Shown piece by piece: positions 1 through 8,346 of a DNA stretch of 15,243 bases (within the stretch, counting starts at the first letter, position 1; the number at the start of each line of letters is the position of its first letter). Source of the stretch: Flavobacterium sp. GTDB lineage: Bacteria; Bacteroidota; Bacteroidia; Flavobacteriales; Flavobacteriaceae. Position numbers and translations under genes: made by a program. A model generated the notes under the pieces. It ran no database searches, was not told the DNA's origin, and saw only the letters and a program-made list of their open reading frames with translations. The stretch spans positions 1 through 15,243 of the forward strand of contig NZ_JASLCE010000115.1 in assembly GCF_030146175.1 (NCBI RefSeq), read 5' to 3'.

Positions 1-795
1 GAAGTGATTTTTGAAGGCGACCGATTGGAACAGGATTTTTCGGAAGTTCCGGGACAATGGGGAACCATCTGGTTACGTAACGGTAGTACAGCACACGATT
101 TAAAAAACCTGACGATTAAAAATGCTGTGGTTGGTATTTTAACCGAAGGAAACGATGGTACCGACGAAACCCTAAAATTGACCAACGTACAGATTTACAA
201 CAGTGCCAATGTCGGCTTATTAGCCCGAAATGCTCATATCAAAGGAGACAACATTGTGATCAATAGAGCGGGACAAGCAGCGCTGGCTTGTACTTTTGGT
301 GGAAAATACCTATTCCGACAATCGACTTTTGTGAATTACTGGTCACGCCCCAATCAGGTTGCCGTAGCGATCGACAACGGTGCCGACCAACAGCTAATTC
401 CATTGGAAATGGCGCAATTTGACAACTGTATTCTGTTTGGATCGAGCAATATTCCGCTTTCGATGACCCGAAACAATTCGCAAGCTTTTAACTTCCGATT
501 CAACAACTGTCTGATCAAATTCTTTGATGTGGCACAACAATTTACCAACAACAATCTATATCCTATTAACAATACCACCGATTATAGCAACTGTCGTATT
601 GCGGTTAACTCCAACTCGTTTAAACCCGATTTTAAAAACCCAAACAAAAACCAATTGATCATTGGCGACCATTCCGATGCAAAAGCTTTTGGAACAACCA
701 TGACCAATCCGTTTTTAGAAGATATCCTTGGAAATGTACGTCCAAACGGAGGTTCCGATCTGGGTGCTTATAACCACGTGATATTCGATAATTAA
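1..795 (+). CDS. Right-handed beta-helix surface protein, C-terminal part (5' end outside window)
   Basis: The frame is open from the first base, so this is the last 264 codons of a longer gene; the GTG at position 4 is not a credible start. Successive short segments rich in N, T, V and I (LKNLTIKNAVVGIL, LKLTNVQIYNSANVGLL, IKGDNIVINRAGQAAL) have the rhythm of parallel beta-helix (PbH1-type) rungs. The C-terminus carries SDLGAYNHV, resembling the [SP]D[IL]GAYE ending of beta-helix proteins with the choice-of-anchor-Q pattern. No T9SS sorting domain follows, so the intact protein may instead be lipid-anchored, but the N-terminus that would show this is missing. A role at the cell surface is inferred from the fold only; substrate and activity are unknown. 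purL follows 90 nt downstream and has its own promoter, so the two genes need not be cotranscribed. Confidence 0.75.
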   Translation, partial: EVIFEGDRLEQDFSEVPGQWGTIWLRNGSTAHDLKNLTIKNAVVGILTEGNDGTDETLKLTNVQIYNSANVGLLARNAHIKGDNIVINRAGQAALACTFGGKYLFRQSTFVNYWSRPNQVAVAIDNGADQQLIPLEMAQFDNCILFGSSNIPLSMTRNNSQAFNFRFNNCLIKFFDVAQQFTNNNLYPINNTTDYSNCRIAVNSNSFKPDFKNPNKNQLIIGDHSDAKAFGTTMTNPFLEDILGNVRPNGGSDLGAYNHVIFDN

Positions 796-820
796 CCGCT
801 AAAAAATATAGCCGCTGAAA

Positions 821-851
821 TTGTCTAATTGACCGAATTAGATTAATTTTG
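821..851 (+). promoter_or_regulatory. Predicted promoter of purL (Bacteroidota type)
   Basis: TTG at 821-823 and TAATTTTG at 844-851 are separated by 20 nt and fit the Bacteroidota -33/-7 pattern TTG-N17-23-TAnnTTTG. Transcription would start near 855, leaving a leader of about 30 nt that is CA-rich, contains a short repeat (AACAACACAC at 862-871 and 873-882) and has no Shine-Dalgarno sequence. The spacer holds a perfect inverted repeat, annotated separately. Confidence 0.7.
824..842. promoter_or_regulatory. Inverted repeat between -33 and -7 of the purL promoter, possible operator
   Basis: TCTAATT (824-830) and AATTAGA (836-842) are perfect 7-bp arms around GACCG. The element fills the spacer between the two promoter boxes, the usual place for a repressor site. 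No T-run follows, so it is a poor candidate for a terminator of the upstream gene. The binding protein, if any, is unknown. Confidence 0.4.
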
Positions 852-885
852 CATTTTTAAAAACAACACACTAACAACACACACA

Positions 886-3800
886 ATGATTCATTTCTTC
901 GGAAACCAGACCAATACGGTTTTTGCAGTACAATCGCAAAACGAGCTTTCGGCTCAGGACATTACGAAATTAAACTGGCTGTTTGCAAGCACTTCTGAAA
1001 ACCCTTGCACGGTTGTTAACGATACAAAGGCATCTCTGGATGCTTTTTTTGTTGGCCCACGTGCCGCCATGATCACACCATGGAGTACCAATGCCGTTGA
1101 AATCACTCAGAATATGGGAATTTCCGGTATTATCCGTATCGAAGAGTTTGAAAAAGCAACAGACGATTTTAACGATTTCGACCCGATGCTTTTCCAGAAA
1201 TACACCAGCCTGAACCAGGATATCTACACCATTAACATCCAACCGGAACCGATACTGGAAATCGACGATATCGCAGCCTATAACCAACAAGAAGGTTTGG
1301 CTTTAAGCGAAGAAGAAGTAGCTTATCTAAACAAATTATCGACTAAATTAGGTCGTAAATTGACCGATTCGGAGGTATTTGGTTTTTCACAGGTGAACTC
1401 GGAACACTGTCGTCACAAAATCTTTAACGGAACCTTTGTGATTGACGGAGAAGAAAAACCGACTTCCCTTTTCAAGTTGATCAAAAAAACATCGGAAACC
1501 CATCCAAACGATATTGTTTCCGCATATAAAGATAACGTAGCCTTTATCAAAGGCCCAAGAGTACAACAGTTTGCTCCTAAAACAGCAGACAAACCGGATT
1601 TTTACGACGTTAAGGAATTTGATTCCGTAATCTCAATAAAAGCCGAAACCCATAACTTCCCGACCACCGTAGAACCGTTTAACGGAGCGGCAACCGGTTC
1701 GGGAGGAGAAATCCGCGACCGACTTGCCGGAGGACAAGGTTCCCTTCCATTGGCCGGAACAGCCGTATATATGACCTCTTATTCCCGATTGGAAGATAAC
1801 CGTCCATGGGAACAGGCAATGGACGAACGCAAATGGTTGTACCAAACCCCAATGGATATTCTGATCAAAGCGTCTAACGGAGCCTCCGATTTCGGAAACA
1901 AATTCGGTCAGCCTTTGATTACCGGTTCGGTATTAACTTTTGAACACGAAGAAGAAGCCCGTAAATTAGGTTTTGATAAAGTGATCATGTTAGCCGGTGG
2001 TATCGGATACGGAAAAGAAAGTCAGGCGAAAAAATTAAAACCATCCGTAGGGGATAAAGTAGTCATCCTTGGAGGTGAAAACTACCGTATCGGTATGGGT
2101 GGTGCAGCCGTATCATCGGCCGATACCGGCGCTTTTGGTTCCGGAATCGAATTAAATGCAATCCAGCGTTCGAATCCCGAAATGCAAAAACGGGCAGCCA
2201 ATGCGGTACGTGGTTTGGTCGAAAGTGACCACAACCCTATCGTATCGATTCACGATCACGGTGCCGGAGGGCATTTAAACTGTTTGTCGGAATTGGTTGA
2301 AGAAACCGGTGGTAAAATCGACCTGGATAAACTACCTGTTGGCGATCCTACGCTATCGGCAAAAGAAATTATCGGAAACGAATCCCAGGAACGTATGGGA
2401 TTGGTAATTGGTGAAAAAGACCTGGATACCCTACAACGTATCGCCGACCGTGAGCGTTCGCCGATGTATGCTGTAGGAGATGTAACCGGTGATCATCGTT
2501 TTACATTCGAATCGGCTACAACAGGAGCTAAACCAATGGATTTTGCATTGGAAGACATGTTTGGTAGTTCTCCGAAAATGATCATGAGCGATAAAACCAT
2601 TGTTCGTAACTATAAAAACTTAACCTATACTACTGCTGCAATTCCAAACTACCTGAATCAGGTGTTACAATTGGAAGCCGTAGCTTGTAAAGACTGGCTA
2701 ACCAACAAAGTAGACCGTTGTGTGGGTGGACGTGTTGCCAAACAACAATGTGCCGGACCGCTACAATTACCACTAAATAATGTCGGTGTGATGGCTCTGG
2801 ATTTCCAGAGTAAAGAAGGTATTGCCACCACTATCGGGCATTCTCCGGTTTCGGCTTTGATCGATCCGGTAGCCGGTAGCCGTACTGCCATTGGGGAAGC
2901 ATTGTCTAATATTGTTTGGGCACCGTTAAAAGACAATTTAGCCGGTGTATCCTTGTCGGCCAACTGGATGTGGGCGTGTAAAAACGAAGGTGAAGATGCC
3001 CGTTTATACGAAGCTGTAAAAGGTTGTTCCGATTTTGCCATCGAATTAGGCATCAACATTCCGACCGGAAAAGATTCCTTGTCGATGAAACAAAAATATC
3101 CAAATGACGAAGTAATCGCACCGGGAACGGTGATCATTTCGGCAGCGGGTAACTGTACCGATATCACTAAAGTCGTAGAACCAGTGTTACAACGCAATGG
3201 CGGCGCGATTTACTATATTAACCTGTCGCAGGATAGCTTCAAATTAGGTGGTTCTTCCTTCGCACAGATTTTAAATACTATCGGTGATTCTGCACCAACT
3301 ATTACGGATGCGGCTTACTTTAAAAAAGCATTCAACACGATCCAGGAATTAATCAAAGGCGGACATATTACAGCCGGACACGATATTGGAAGTGGTGGTT
3401 TAATTACAACCCTTTTAGAAATGTGTTTTGCCGATGTTAACCTTGGTGCTTCGTTTGATTTATCCGTTTTAGGGGAATCAGACACTGTAAAAGCCTTATT
3501 CAACGAAAATATTGGATTGGTATTCCAGGCGGATGCATTTGCTGAAGATACATTTAAAAACAATGGTATTGAATGTTTTAAAATTGGAACGGTTACCAAC
3601 ATAAACACCGTTACCATCCAAAACCATGAAGACAATTTCGAATTTCATGTGGACGAATTACGCGATACCTGGTATAAAACATCTTTCCTTTTGGATCAGA
3701 AACAATCCAAAAACGGGATGGCACAGGAGCGTTACAGCAACTATAAAAACCAGCCCTTAAACTATACGTTCCCTTCGCATTTTGATGGCAAAAAACCGGT

Positions 3801-4572
3801 TATCGACGCTTCGAAACCACGTCCGAAAGCGGCTATCATCCGTGAAAAAGGAAGTAACTCCGAGCGTGAAATGGCCAATGCTATGTATTTAGCCGGATTT
3901 GACGTAAAAGACGTTCATATGACCGATCTGATCACGGGTCGTGAAACACTGGAAGATATTCAGTTTATCGGAGCTGTAGGAGGTTTTTCCAATTCGGATG
4001 TTTTGGGATCAGCCAAAGGTTGGGCCGGTGCTTTCTTATATAACGAAAAAGCCAATACCGCACTGAAAAACTTCTTTAAACGCGAAGACACATTATCCGT
4101 AGGAATCTGCAACGGATGTCAGTTGTTTATGGAACTGGAATTAATTAATCCGGAACATGAAATACACGGAAAAATGCACCACAATACAAGTGCGAAACAC
4201 GAGAGTATCTTTACTTCCGTAACCGTACAACCGAACAATTCCGTAATGCTATCGTCTTTAGCCGGAAGTACATTAGGAGTTTGGGTATCGCATGGTGAAG
4301 GTAAGTTTAAATTACCTTATGCGGAAGGTCAATATCAGATTGTCTCCAAATATGCCTATGAAGGCTACCCGGCCAATCCAAATGGTTCGGATTACAACAC
4401 GGCTATGATGTGCGACACAACCGGTCGTCATTTGGTCATGATGCCGCATATTGAGCGTTCAACTTTCCCTTGGAACTGGGCGCATTATCCGGCCGGTCAC
4501 CAGGATCAGGTATCCCCTTGGCACGAAGCTTTTGTCAACGCCAGAAAATGGATTGACGCTAAAAATAAATAA
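886..4572 (+). CDS. purL: Phosphoribosylformylglycinamidine synthase, single-chain form (FGAM synthase)
   Basis: Catalyses the ATP- and glutamine-dependent conversion of FGAR to FGAM, step four of de novo purine synthesis, in the cytoplasm. At 1228 residues it is the large fused type (E. coli PurL is about 1295), not the PurS/PurL/PurQ complex. Visible landmarks in order: an N-terminal PurS-like region (about 1-150); SEHCRHK (172-178); KAETHNFPT (252-260) and the glycine-rich TGSGGEIRD (270-278) of the first AIRS-like ATP-binding half; a second AIRS-like half in the middle; and a C-terminal class I glutamine amidotransferase domain (from about 950). The amidotransferase triad is complete: Cys1075 in GICNGCQ, and His1188 and Glu1190 in MPHIERS. 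The start follows a short A/C-rich leader and agrees with the predicted promoter. It is a single-gene unit with a strong terminator right after the stop. Confidence 0.98.
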   Translation: MIHFFGNQTNTVFAVQSQNELSAQDITKLNWLFASTSENPCTVVNDTKASLDAFFVGPRAAMITPWSTNAVEITQNMGISGIIRIEEFEKATDDFNDFDPMLFQKYTSLNQDIYTINIQPEPILEIDDIAAYNQQEGLALSEEEVAYLNKLSTKLGRKLTDSEVFGFSQVNSEHCRHKIFNGTFVIDGEEKPTSLFKLIKKTSETHPNDIVSAYKDNVAFIKGPRVQQFAPKTADKPDFYDVKEFDSVISIKAETHNFPTTVEPFNGAATGSGGEIRDRLAGGQGSLPLAGTAVYMTSYSRLEDNRPWEQAMDERKWLYQTPMDILIKASNGASDFGNKFGQPLITGSVLTFEHEEEARKLGFDKVIMLAGGIGYGKESQAKKLKPSVGDKVVILGGENYRIGMGGAAVSSADTGAFGSGIELNAIQRSNPEMQKRAANAVRGLVESDHNPIVSIHDHGAGGHLNCLSELVEETGGKIDLDKLPVGDPTLSAKEIIGNESQERMGLVIGEKDLDTLQRIADRERSPMYAVGDVTGDHRFTFESATTGAKPMDFALEDMFGSSPKMIMSDKTIVRNYKNLTYTTAAIPNYLNQVLQLEAVACKDWLTNKVDRCVGGRVAKQQCAGPLQLPLNNVGVMALDFQSKEGIATTIGHSPVSALIDPVAGSRTAIGEALSNIVWAPLKDNLAGVSLSANWMWACKNEGEDARLYEAVKGCSDFAIELGINIPTGKDSLSMKQKYPNDEVIAPGTVIISAAGNCTDITKVVEPVLQRNGGAIYYINLSQDSFKLGGSSFAQILNTIGDSAPTITDAAYFKKAFNTIQELIKGGHITAGHDIGSGGLITTLLEMCFADVNLGASFDLSVLGESDTVKALFNENIGLVFQADAFAEDTFKNNGIECFKIGTVTNINTVTIQNHEDNFEFHVDELRDTWYKTSFLLDQKQSKNGMAQERYSNYKNQPLNYTFPSHFDGKKPVIDASKPRPKAAIIREKGSNSEREMANAMYLAGFDVKDVHMTDLITGRETLEDIQFIGAVGGFSNSDVLGSAKGWAGAFLYNEKANTALKNFFKREDTLSVGICNGCQLFMELELINPEHEIHGKMHHNTSAKHESIFTSVTVQPNNSVMLSSLAGSTLGVWVSHGEGKFKLPYAEGQYQIVSKYAYEGYPANPNGSDYNTAMMCDTTGRHLVMMPHIERSTFPWNWAHYPAGHQDQVSPWHEAFVNARKWIDAKNK

Positions 4573-4577
4573 AACAG

Positions 4578-4609
4578 AAAACGCCCCGATCATCGGGGCG
4601 TTTTTTATA
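4578..4609. terminator. Rho-independent terminator after purL
   Basis: A near-perfect hairpin with arms ACGCCCCGAT (4581-4590) and ATCGGGGCGT (4592-4601) starts a few bases after the purL stop. It is preceded by A's and followed by a run of T's to 4606. The 32-nt element 4578-4609 recurs with one difference at 7221-7252. Confidence 0.93.
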
Positions 4610-4656
4610 GACTACTATCATAATAAATAGAATTTCAAACAATTAACAAAATACAG

Positions 4657-4711
4657 CATTACTTTTTTGTAGGAATTTACAAAATAAACATTACTTTTAA
4701 TTTCCTACAAA
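4657..4711. promoter_or_regulatory. Nested inverted and direct repeats upstream of the secreted beta-helix gene
   Basis: Three repeat relations overlap here. TTTTGTA (4665-4671) and TACAAAA (4678-4684) are perfect 7-bp arms around GGAATT. TTTGTAGGAA (4666-4675) and TTCCTACAAA (4702-4711) are perfect 10-bp arms 26 nt apart, extendable to 14 bp with one mismatch. CATTACTTTT occurs directly repeated at 4657-4666 and 4689-4698, a 32-bp period close to three helical turns. The left arm is shared, so the two inverted repeats exclude each other if they form RNA hairpins. Either a multi-site operator or alternative leader structures would fit. I found no clear TAnnTTTG promoter nearby, so DNA or RNA action cannot be decided. 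Confidence 0.45.
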
Positions 4712-4755
4712 CCATGAAGTTCACTGTTATTTCTTAACCTAAATCTATATTTATT

Positions 4756-7215
4756 ATGAACCATTACGCATTACAAATGTTAAGCAGGATATACTTAACA
4801 TTACTGCTTCTTTTCACTATTTCCATTGAGGCGCAAAATCAATTAAAAACATACCAACCGCCAAGCAGTGGAAACATTACCATTAATCCACCGGTAACAC
4901 CTCCGATGGGATCGGACAATAAACCTTTAAATTATACCATTGGTCAGAATACTGACTTTTCGGTTCGGATTAAAAAGGCTGACACCAACGACTGGGTTGA
5001 TTTATTTGAATACAACACATTTGTAAACAGCAGTATTGGAGATTTGTCTGTTAGTTCACCTTCTTCATTTGTCGCTTTCGATTTTTCCGGTGCCGTAACA
5101 ATCGAAATTACCAGTAACCGCCATAACAATCAAAACCTAAATCAAAGGGTACAAATCCGGCCACTTTCCAGAAATGTTAACCCGTCAATCATAAACAATA
5201 AAATTACATTTACCATAAACAATCCGGGGAAATTCTCTATTGAGATCGATGGTTATCGCTATCACAACCTCCAGATTTTTGCCAATGCCATGGCCAATTA
5301 TACTCTTCCTGCTACGGCAACGGTTACTTATGGTCCCGGTGTTCATCTCTACAACAAATCGTTGAATACTGTAACCAATAAAAAAATAAAGATTTTGGAA
5401 GGTGCAATCGTTATCGTTCCCTATGATGTCCTTCCGGATTATACAACAGACAACGGTAAAATAGTAATGAACAGCGGTGATGAGATTTATATTGAAGGCG
5501 GTGGAACGCTAAAAGGTGGTATTATTGCCGAAGATGTAAATAATGTCAAAGTTTATGGTCACGGTATAATTGACCTTACCAACTATGAAAAACAATATGA
5601 CACTTTATTACCCAATTATGCCTATATACAGGGAGTAACAATCAGAAGGTGCAATAATATTTCCATTGATGGTATAACGATAATTGATCCGCAACAATTG
5701 TGTGTTGAACTTACGGATAGTGATCAGATCAATATCAATAACGTAAAAGTGATTTCCCGCGCTGTCTGGGGTGACGGTTTCCATATGAAAGGCACCAGCA
5801 ATGTTACGATTAACGATTGTTTTAACCGGACTTCGGATGATAGTATATCAATATACGCTTCCCGTCACGTTTCATGGGAAGGAAACCCTCCGTATCAAAA
5901 CAAACATGCCCTGAACATTACGGTAACCAATACCATTTTATATGCCGACAAAGCACACCCGATCACCATTGGGTGGCATGGTAACGATTCGCAGGTAAAT
6001 GGGCTGGATATTTATAATCTGCGTTTTGAAGACATCGATATTTTAGAACACGATGAATATTGGGTCAATCCAAATAACGGCTCGTTACATCTTGATTATA
6101 TCGGAGCGATTTCCATAAACTGTGCCGATGGTAACAATTGTAGCAACTTCCTGTTTAAAAATATCCGCGTAGAAGATTTTTCGAATGGTCGTCTGCTAAC
6201 AGTACATGTAGAACCTGGTAAATATGGTGCTGCAAATACCGATGGTCGAAAGGTAGAATATATCCGCTTTGAAAACCTGTCATACAATGGTACCGGAGAG
6301 CTACCTTCATCGATAAAAGGGTTGAATTGTGATCGCTATGTAAATGGTGTTCATTTTGAAAACTTTACGGTTAATGGCAACCTGATTACAAAACTTTCCG
6401 ATTATAATGTAAACGGTACCCCTATGATCGACACAAATGAATTTGCATATAACATTACTTTTCAGGAAGCCAATAATTATAGTACATCTTTAACCGATGG
6501 CTATTATAGAATTCGGAACATTGCCAATTCTCGCTATATGCAAACCGACGCTTTGCAACAACAAGGGTATGTTACATCGTCCTCAACAAACAGTAATGCC
6601 AATGATCAAGTCTGGCAGATCCAATTAATTCCCGGTACAGGTCATTACAGAATAAAAAACATAGCAAATAACAAATTTCTGGAGAATTCATTTGATGCCC
6701 GGCCATCTCTTTTATGTCAGAGTAGACATTTAATAACAGCCGTACAAGCGGTACAGACCAATCAGGAATGGAAAATCGTTCCCGATTCTCAGGGTGGCTA
6801 CCGAATCAACAATGCCTACACCCGTTCCTACTTAACGGATAATAATTATCCTAATGATTTTGTATTGGCCAATCCGAAAGATCCGTTGAACAGTAATCAG
6901 CGATGGTCATTAATCCGTATCAAAAATTATATTCCAATTACCGAGTTAAAAGCCATCGATCCGTTGACTTTAAAAACCGATGACGAAGACGTTGTTATTT
7001 TCCCGAATCCGGTTACCGATTTTATTCAGATTCAGTTTGGAAACCGCTCTGTCGATGCTATTGCCATAACCGATATGACTGGGCGCGTTATTATCCAAAA
7101 ACAAATCCGGGATAACGAACAAATTGATTTGTCTGCTTTACAAAAAGGCAACTATATCGTTACGATAACCGATACTTCCGGCACTACTATCAACAAAAAA
7201 ATAATTAAAAACTAA
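4756..7215 (+). CDS. Secreted GH28/GH49-like beta-helix glycosidase candidate with ricin-type lectin domain and T9SS sorting tail
   Basis: An 819-residue exported protein. A signal peptide (1-26, cut after IEA) precedes a beta-sandwich-like region (about 30-190). A long parallel beta-helix (about 200-560) follows, with pectinase-type rungs such as NVKVYGHGIIDLTN. The putative catalytic acids Asp340 (WGDGF) and Asp361/Asp362 (TSDDS) lie 21 and 22 residues apart, the spacing of the GH28 polygalacturonase acids; His408 in IGWHGND may match the GH28 histidine. The classical NTDG and RIK motifs are not evident. Residues 582-721 form a ricin-type beta-trefoil with QxW-like repeats (DQVWQI, NQEWKI, NQRWSL), expected to bind sugar. 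From about 745 a T9SS type A domain begins at VIFPNP. The enzyme is therefore likely exported through T9SS to the surface or medium to cut a polysaccharide; the substrate (pectin, dextran-like glucan or other) is inferred only. It is a single-gene unit between two terminators. Confidence 0.85.
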   Translation: MNHYALQMLSRIYLTLLLLFTISIEAQNQLKTYQPPSSGNITINPPVTPPMGSDNKPLNYTIGQNTDFSVRIKKADTNDWVDLFEYNTFVNSSIGDLSVSSPSSFVAFDFSGAVTIEITSNRHNNQNLNQRVQIRPLSRNVNPSIINNKITFTINNPGKFSIEIDGYRYHNLQIFANAMANYTLPATATVTYGPGVHLYNKSLNTVTNKKIKILEGAIVIVPYDVLPDYTTDNGKIVMNSGDEIYIEGGGTLKGGIIAEDVNNVKVYGHGIIDLTNYEKQYDTLLPNYAYIQGVTIRRCNNISIDGITIIDPQQLCVELTDSDQININNVKVISRAVWGDGFHMKGTSNVTINDCFNRTSDDSISIYASRHVSWEGNPPYQNKHALNITVTNTILYADKAHPITIGWHGNDSQVNGLDIYNLRFEDIDILEHDEYWVNPNNGSLHLDYIGAISINCADGNNCSNFLFKNIRVEDFSNGRLLTVHVEPGKYGAANTDGRKVEYIRFENLSYNGTGELPSSIKGLNCDRYVNGVHFENFTVNGNLITKLSDYNVNGTPMIDTNEFAYNITFQEANNYSTSLTDGYYRIRNIANSRYMQTDALQQQGYVTSSSTNSNANDQVWQIQLIPGTGHYRIKNIANNKFLENSFDARPSLLCQSRHLITAVQAVQTNQEWKIVPDSQGGYRINNAYTRSYLTDNNYPNDFVLANPKDPLNSNQRWSLIRIKNYIPITELKAIDPLTLKTDDEDVVIFPNPVTDFIQIQFGNRSVDAIAITDMTGRVIIQKQIRDNEQIDLSALQKGNYIVTITDTSGTTINKKIIKN

Positions 7216-7220
7216 ACGCA

Positions 7221-7252
7221 AAAACGCCCCGATAATCGGGGCGTTTTTTATA
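7221..7252. terminator. Bidirectional terminator between the glycosidase gene and rluD
   Basis: Arms ACGCCCCGAT (7224-7233) and ATCGGGGCGT (7235-7244) around a single base, with T's downstream on the plus strand and a matching A-run upstream that becomes TTTTT on the minus strand. It can therefore end both the glycosidase transcript and the convergent PASTA-rluD transcript. It matches 31 of 32 positions of the element at 4578-4609. Confidence 0.9.
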
Positions 7253-7302
7253 TCAAACCGAATAAATCTTTGTTCTTTTCTCTTTACTCTTTATTCCACA
7301 TT

Positions 7303-8346
7303 CTACTCTTCCTCCTCCATTATATGGGATTTGGAATAGGTTCTCCATTTTTCGATACATTCTTTCATATCCTGTGGCAATTCGGTATCAAAACGCATAA
7401 ACTCCTTAGTTGTTGGATGTTCAAAACCAAGTGTTTTCGCGTGTAATGCCTGTCTTGGCAAAGTCTTAAAACAATTATCAATAAACTGTTTGTATTTCGT
7501 AAACGTCGTTCCTTTTAAGATCAGGTGACCGCCATAGCGTTCGTCGTTAAATAACGTATGCCCGATATGCTTCATATGCGCACGAATCTGGTGCGTACGA
7601 CCGGTTTCCAAAATACAGGAAACCAAGGTTACATATCCAAAGCGCTCCAACACTTTATAATGCGTAACGGCGTGTTTTCCAAAATCTTCACTATCGTAAA
7701 CCGACATCTGCATACGATCTTTCATATGACGTCCGATATAGCCTTCGATTGTTCCGCTTTCTTCTTCGATATTGCCCCAAACCAAAGCCACATATTCCCT
7801 TTCGGAAGTCTTGTCGGCAAACTGTTTGGTCAGATAAGCCATTGCATGATCGGTTTTGGCCACTACAAGTAAACCTGTCGTATCTTTATCGATACGGTGA
7901 ACCAATCCCGGGCGCTCACTGCTATTCATCGGAAGATTTTCAAAATGATAGGCCAATGCATTGACCAATGTTCCGGTATAATTTCCGTGTCCCGGATGTA
8001 CTACCAATCCGGCCGGTTTGTTGATCACAAGTAACTGATCATCTTCATAGACAATATCCAATGGGATATTCTCCGGAATGATTATATTTTCGAATGGCGG
8101 TTGTTCCATCAGAACGCGCACCACATCAAACGCTTTTACTTTATAATTGGATTTTACCGGAATATCGTTTACAAAGATATTCCCATTGGTTGCCGCCTGT
8201 TGAATTTTATTTCTTGTCGCATTTTCAACAAGGTTCATCAAAAACTTATCCACTCGCAAAGGCGCCTGACCTTTGGCTGCTTCGAACCGATAATGTTCGA
8301 ACAATTCGCCTTCTAAATCGGCATCTTCAATATTATTATTCTGCAT
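7303..8346 (-). CDS. rluD: RluA-family 23S rRNA pseudouridine synthase (RluD-type)
   Basis: Isomerises uridine to pseudouridine in RNA. An S4-type RNA-binding domain (about 29-90, RVDKFLMNLVENATRNKIQQ) precedes a RluA-type catalytic domain. The signature HRIDKDTTG (150-158) contains the catalytic Asp153; VINKPAGLVVHPG (107-119) and ETGRTHQIRAH are further family motifs. The S4 plus catalytic layout and 347-residue length fit RluD, which in E. coli modifies uridines of 23S rRNA helix 69; the exact target here is inferred. Its ATG overlaps the end of the upstream PASTA gene by 11 nt, so translation is probably coupled. The product ends in an acidic MEEEE tail. The convergent terminator at 7221-7252 ends the transcript. 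Confidence 0.93.
   Translation of the reverse strand: MQNNNIEDADLEGELFEHYRFEAAKGQAPLRVDKFLMNLVENATRNKIQQAATNGNIFVNDIPVKSNYKVKAFDVVRVLMEQPPFENIIIPENIPLDIVYEDDQLLVINKPAGLVVHPGHGNYTGTLVNALAYHFENLPMNSSERPGLVHRIDKDTTGLLVVAKTDHAMAYLTKQFADKTSEREYVALVWGNIEEESGTIEGYIGRHMKDRMQMSVYDSEDFGKHAVTHYKVLERFGYVTLVSCILETGRTHQIRAHMKHIGHTLFNDERYGGHLILKGTTFTKYKQFIDNCFKTLPRQALHAKTLGFEHPTTKEFMRFDTELPQDMKECIEKWRTYSKSHIMEEEE

Noticed and set aside
2658..3197. Long minus-strand reading frame opposite purL (179 codons)
   Set aside because: Lies wholly inside the conserved purL gene; no family resemblance and no promoter.
4714..4737. Seven-codon leader-peptide frame (MKFTVIS) before the glycosidase gene
   Set aside because: Short enough to be chance, no attenuator-like hairpin follows, and no amino-acid bias suggests control.
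7266..7318. Pyrimidine-rich stretch (purine-rich on the minus strand) after rluD
   Set aside because: Short and irregular, without mirror symmetry or hairpin; composition bias near a gene end is a sufficient explanation.
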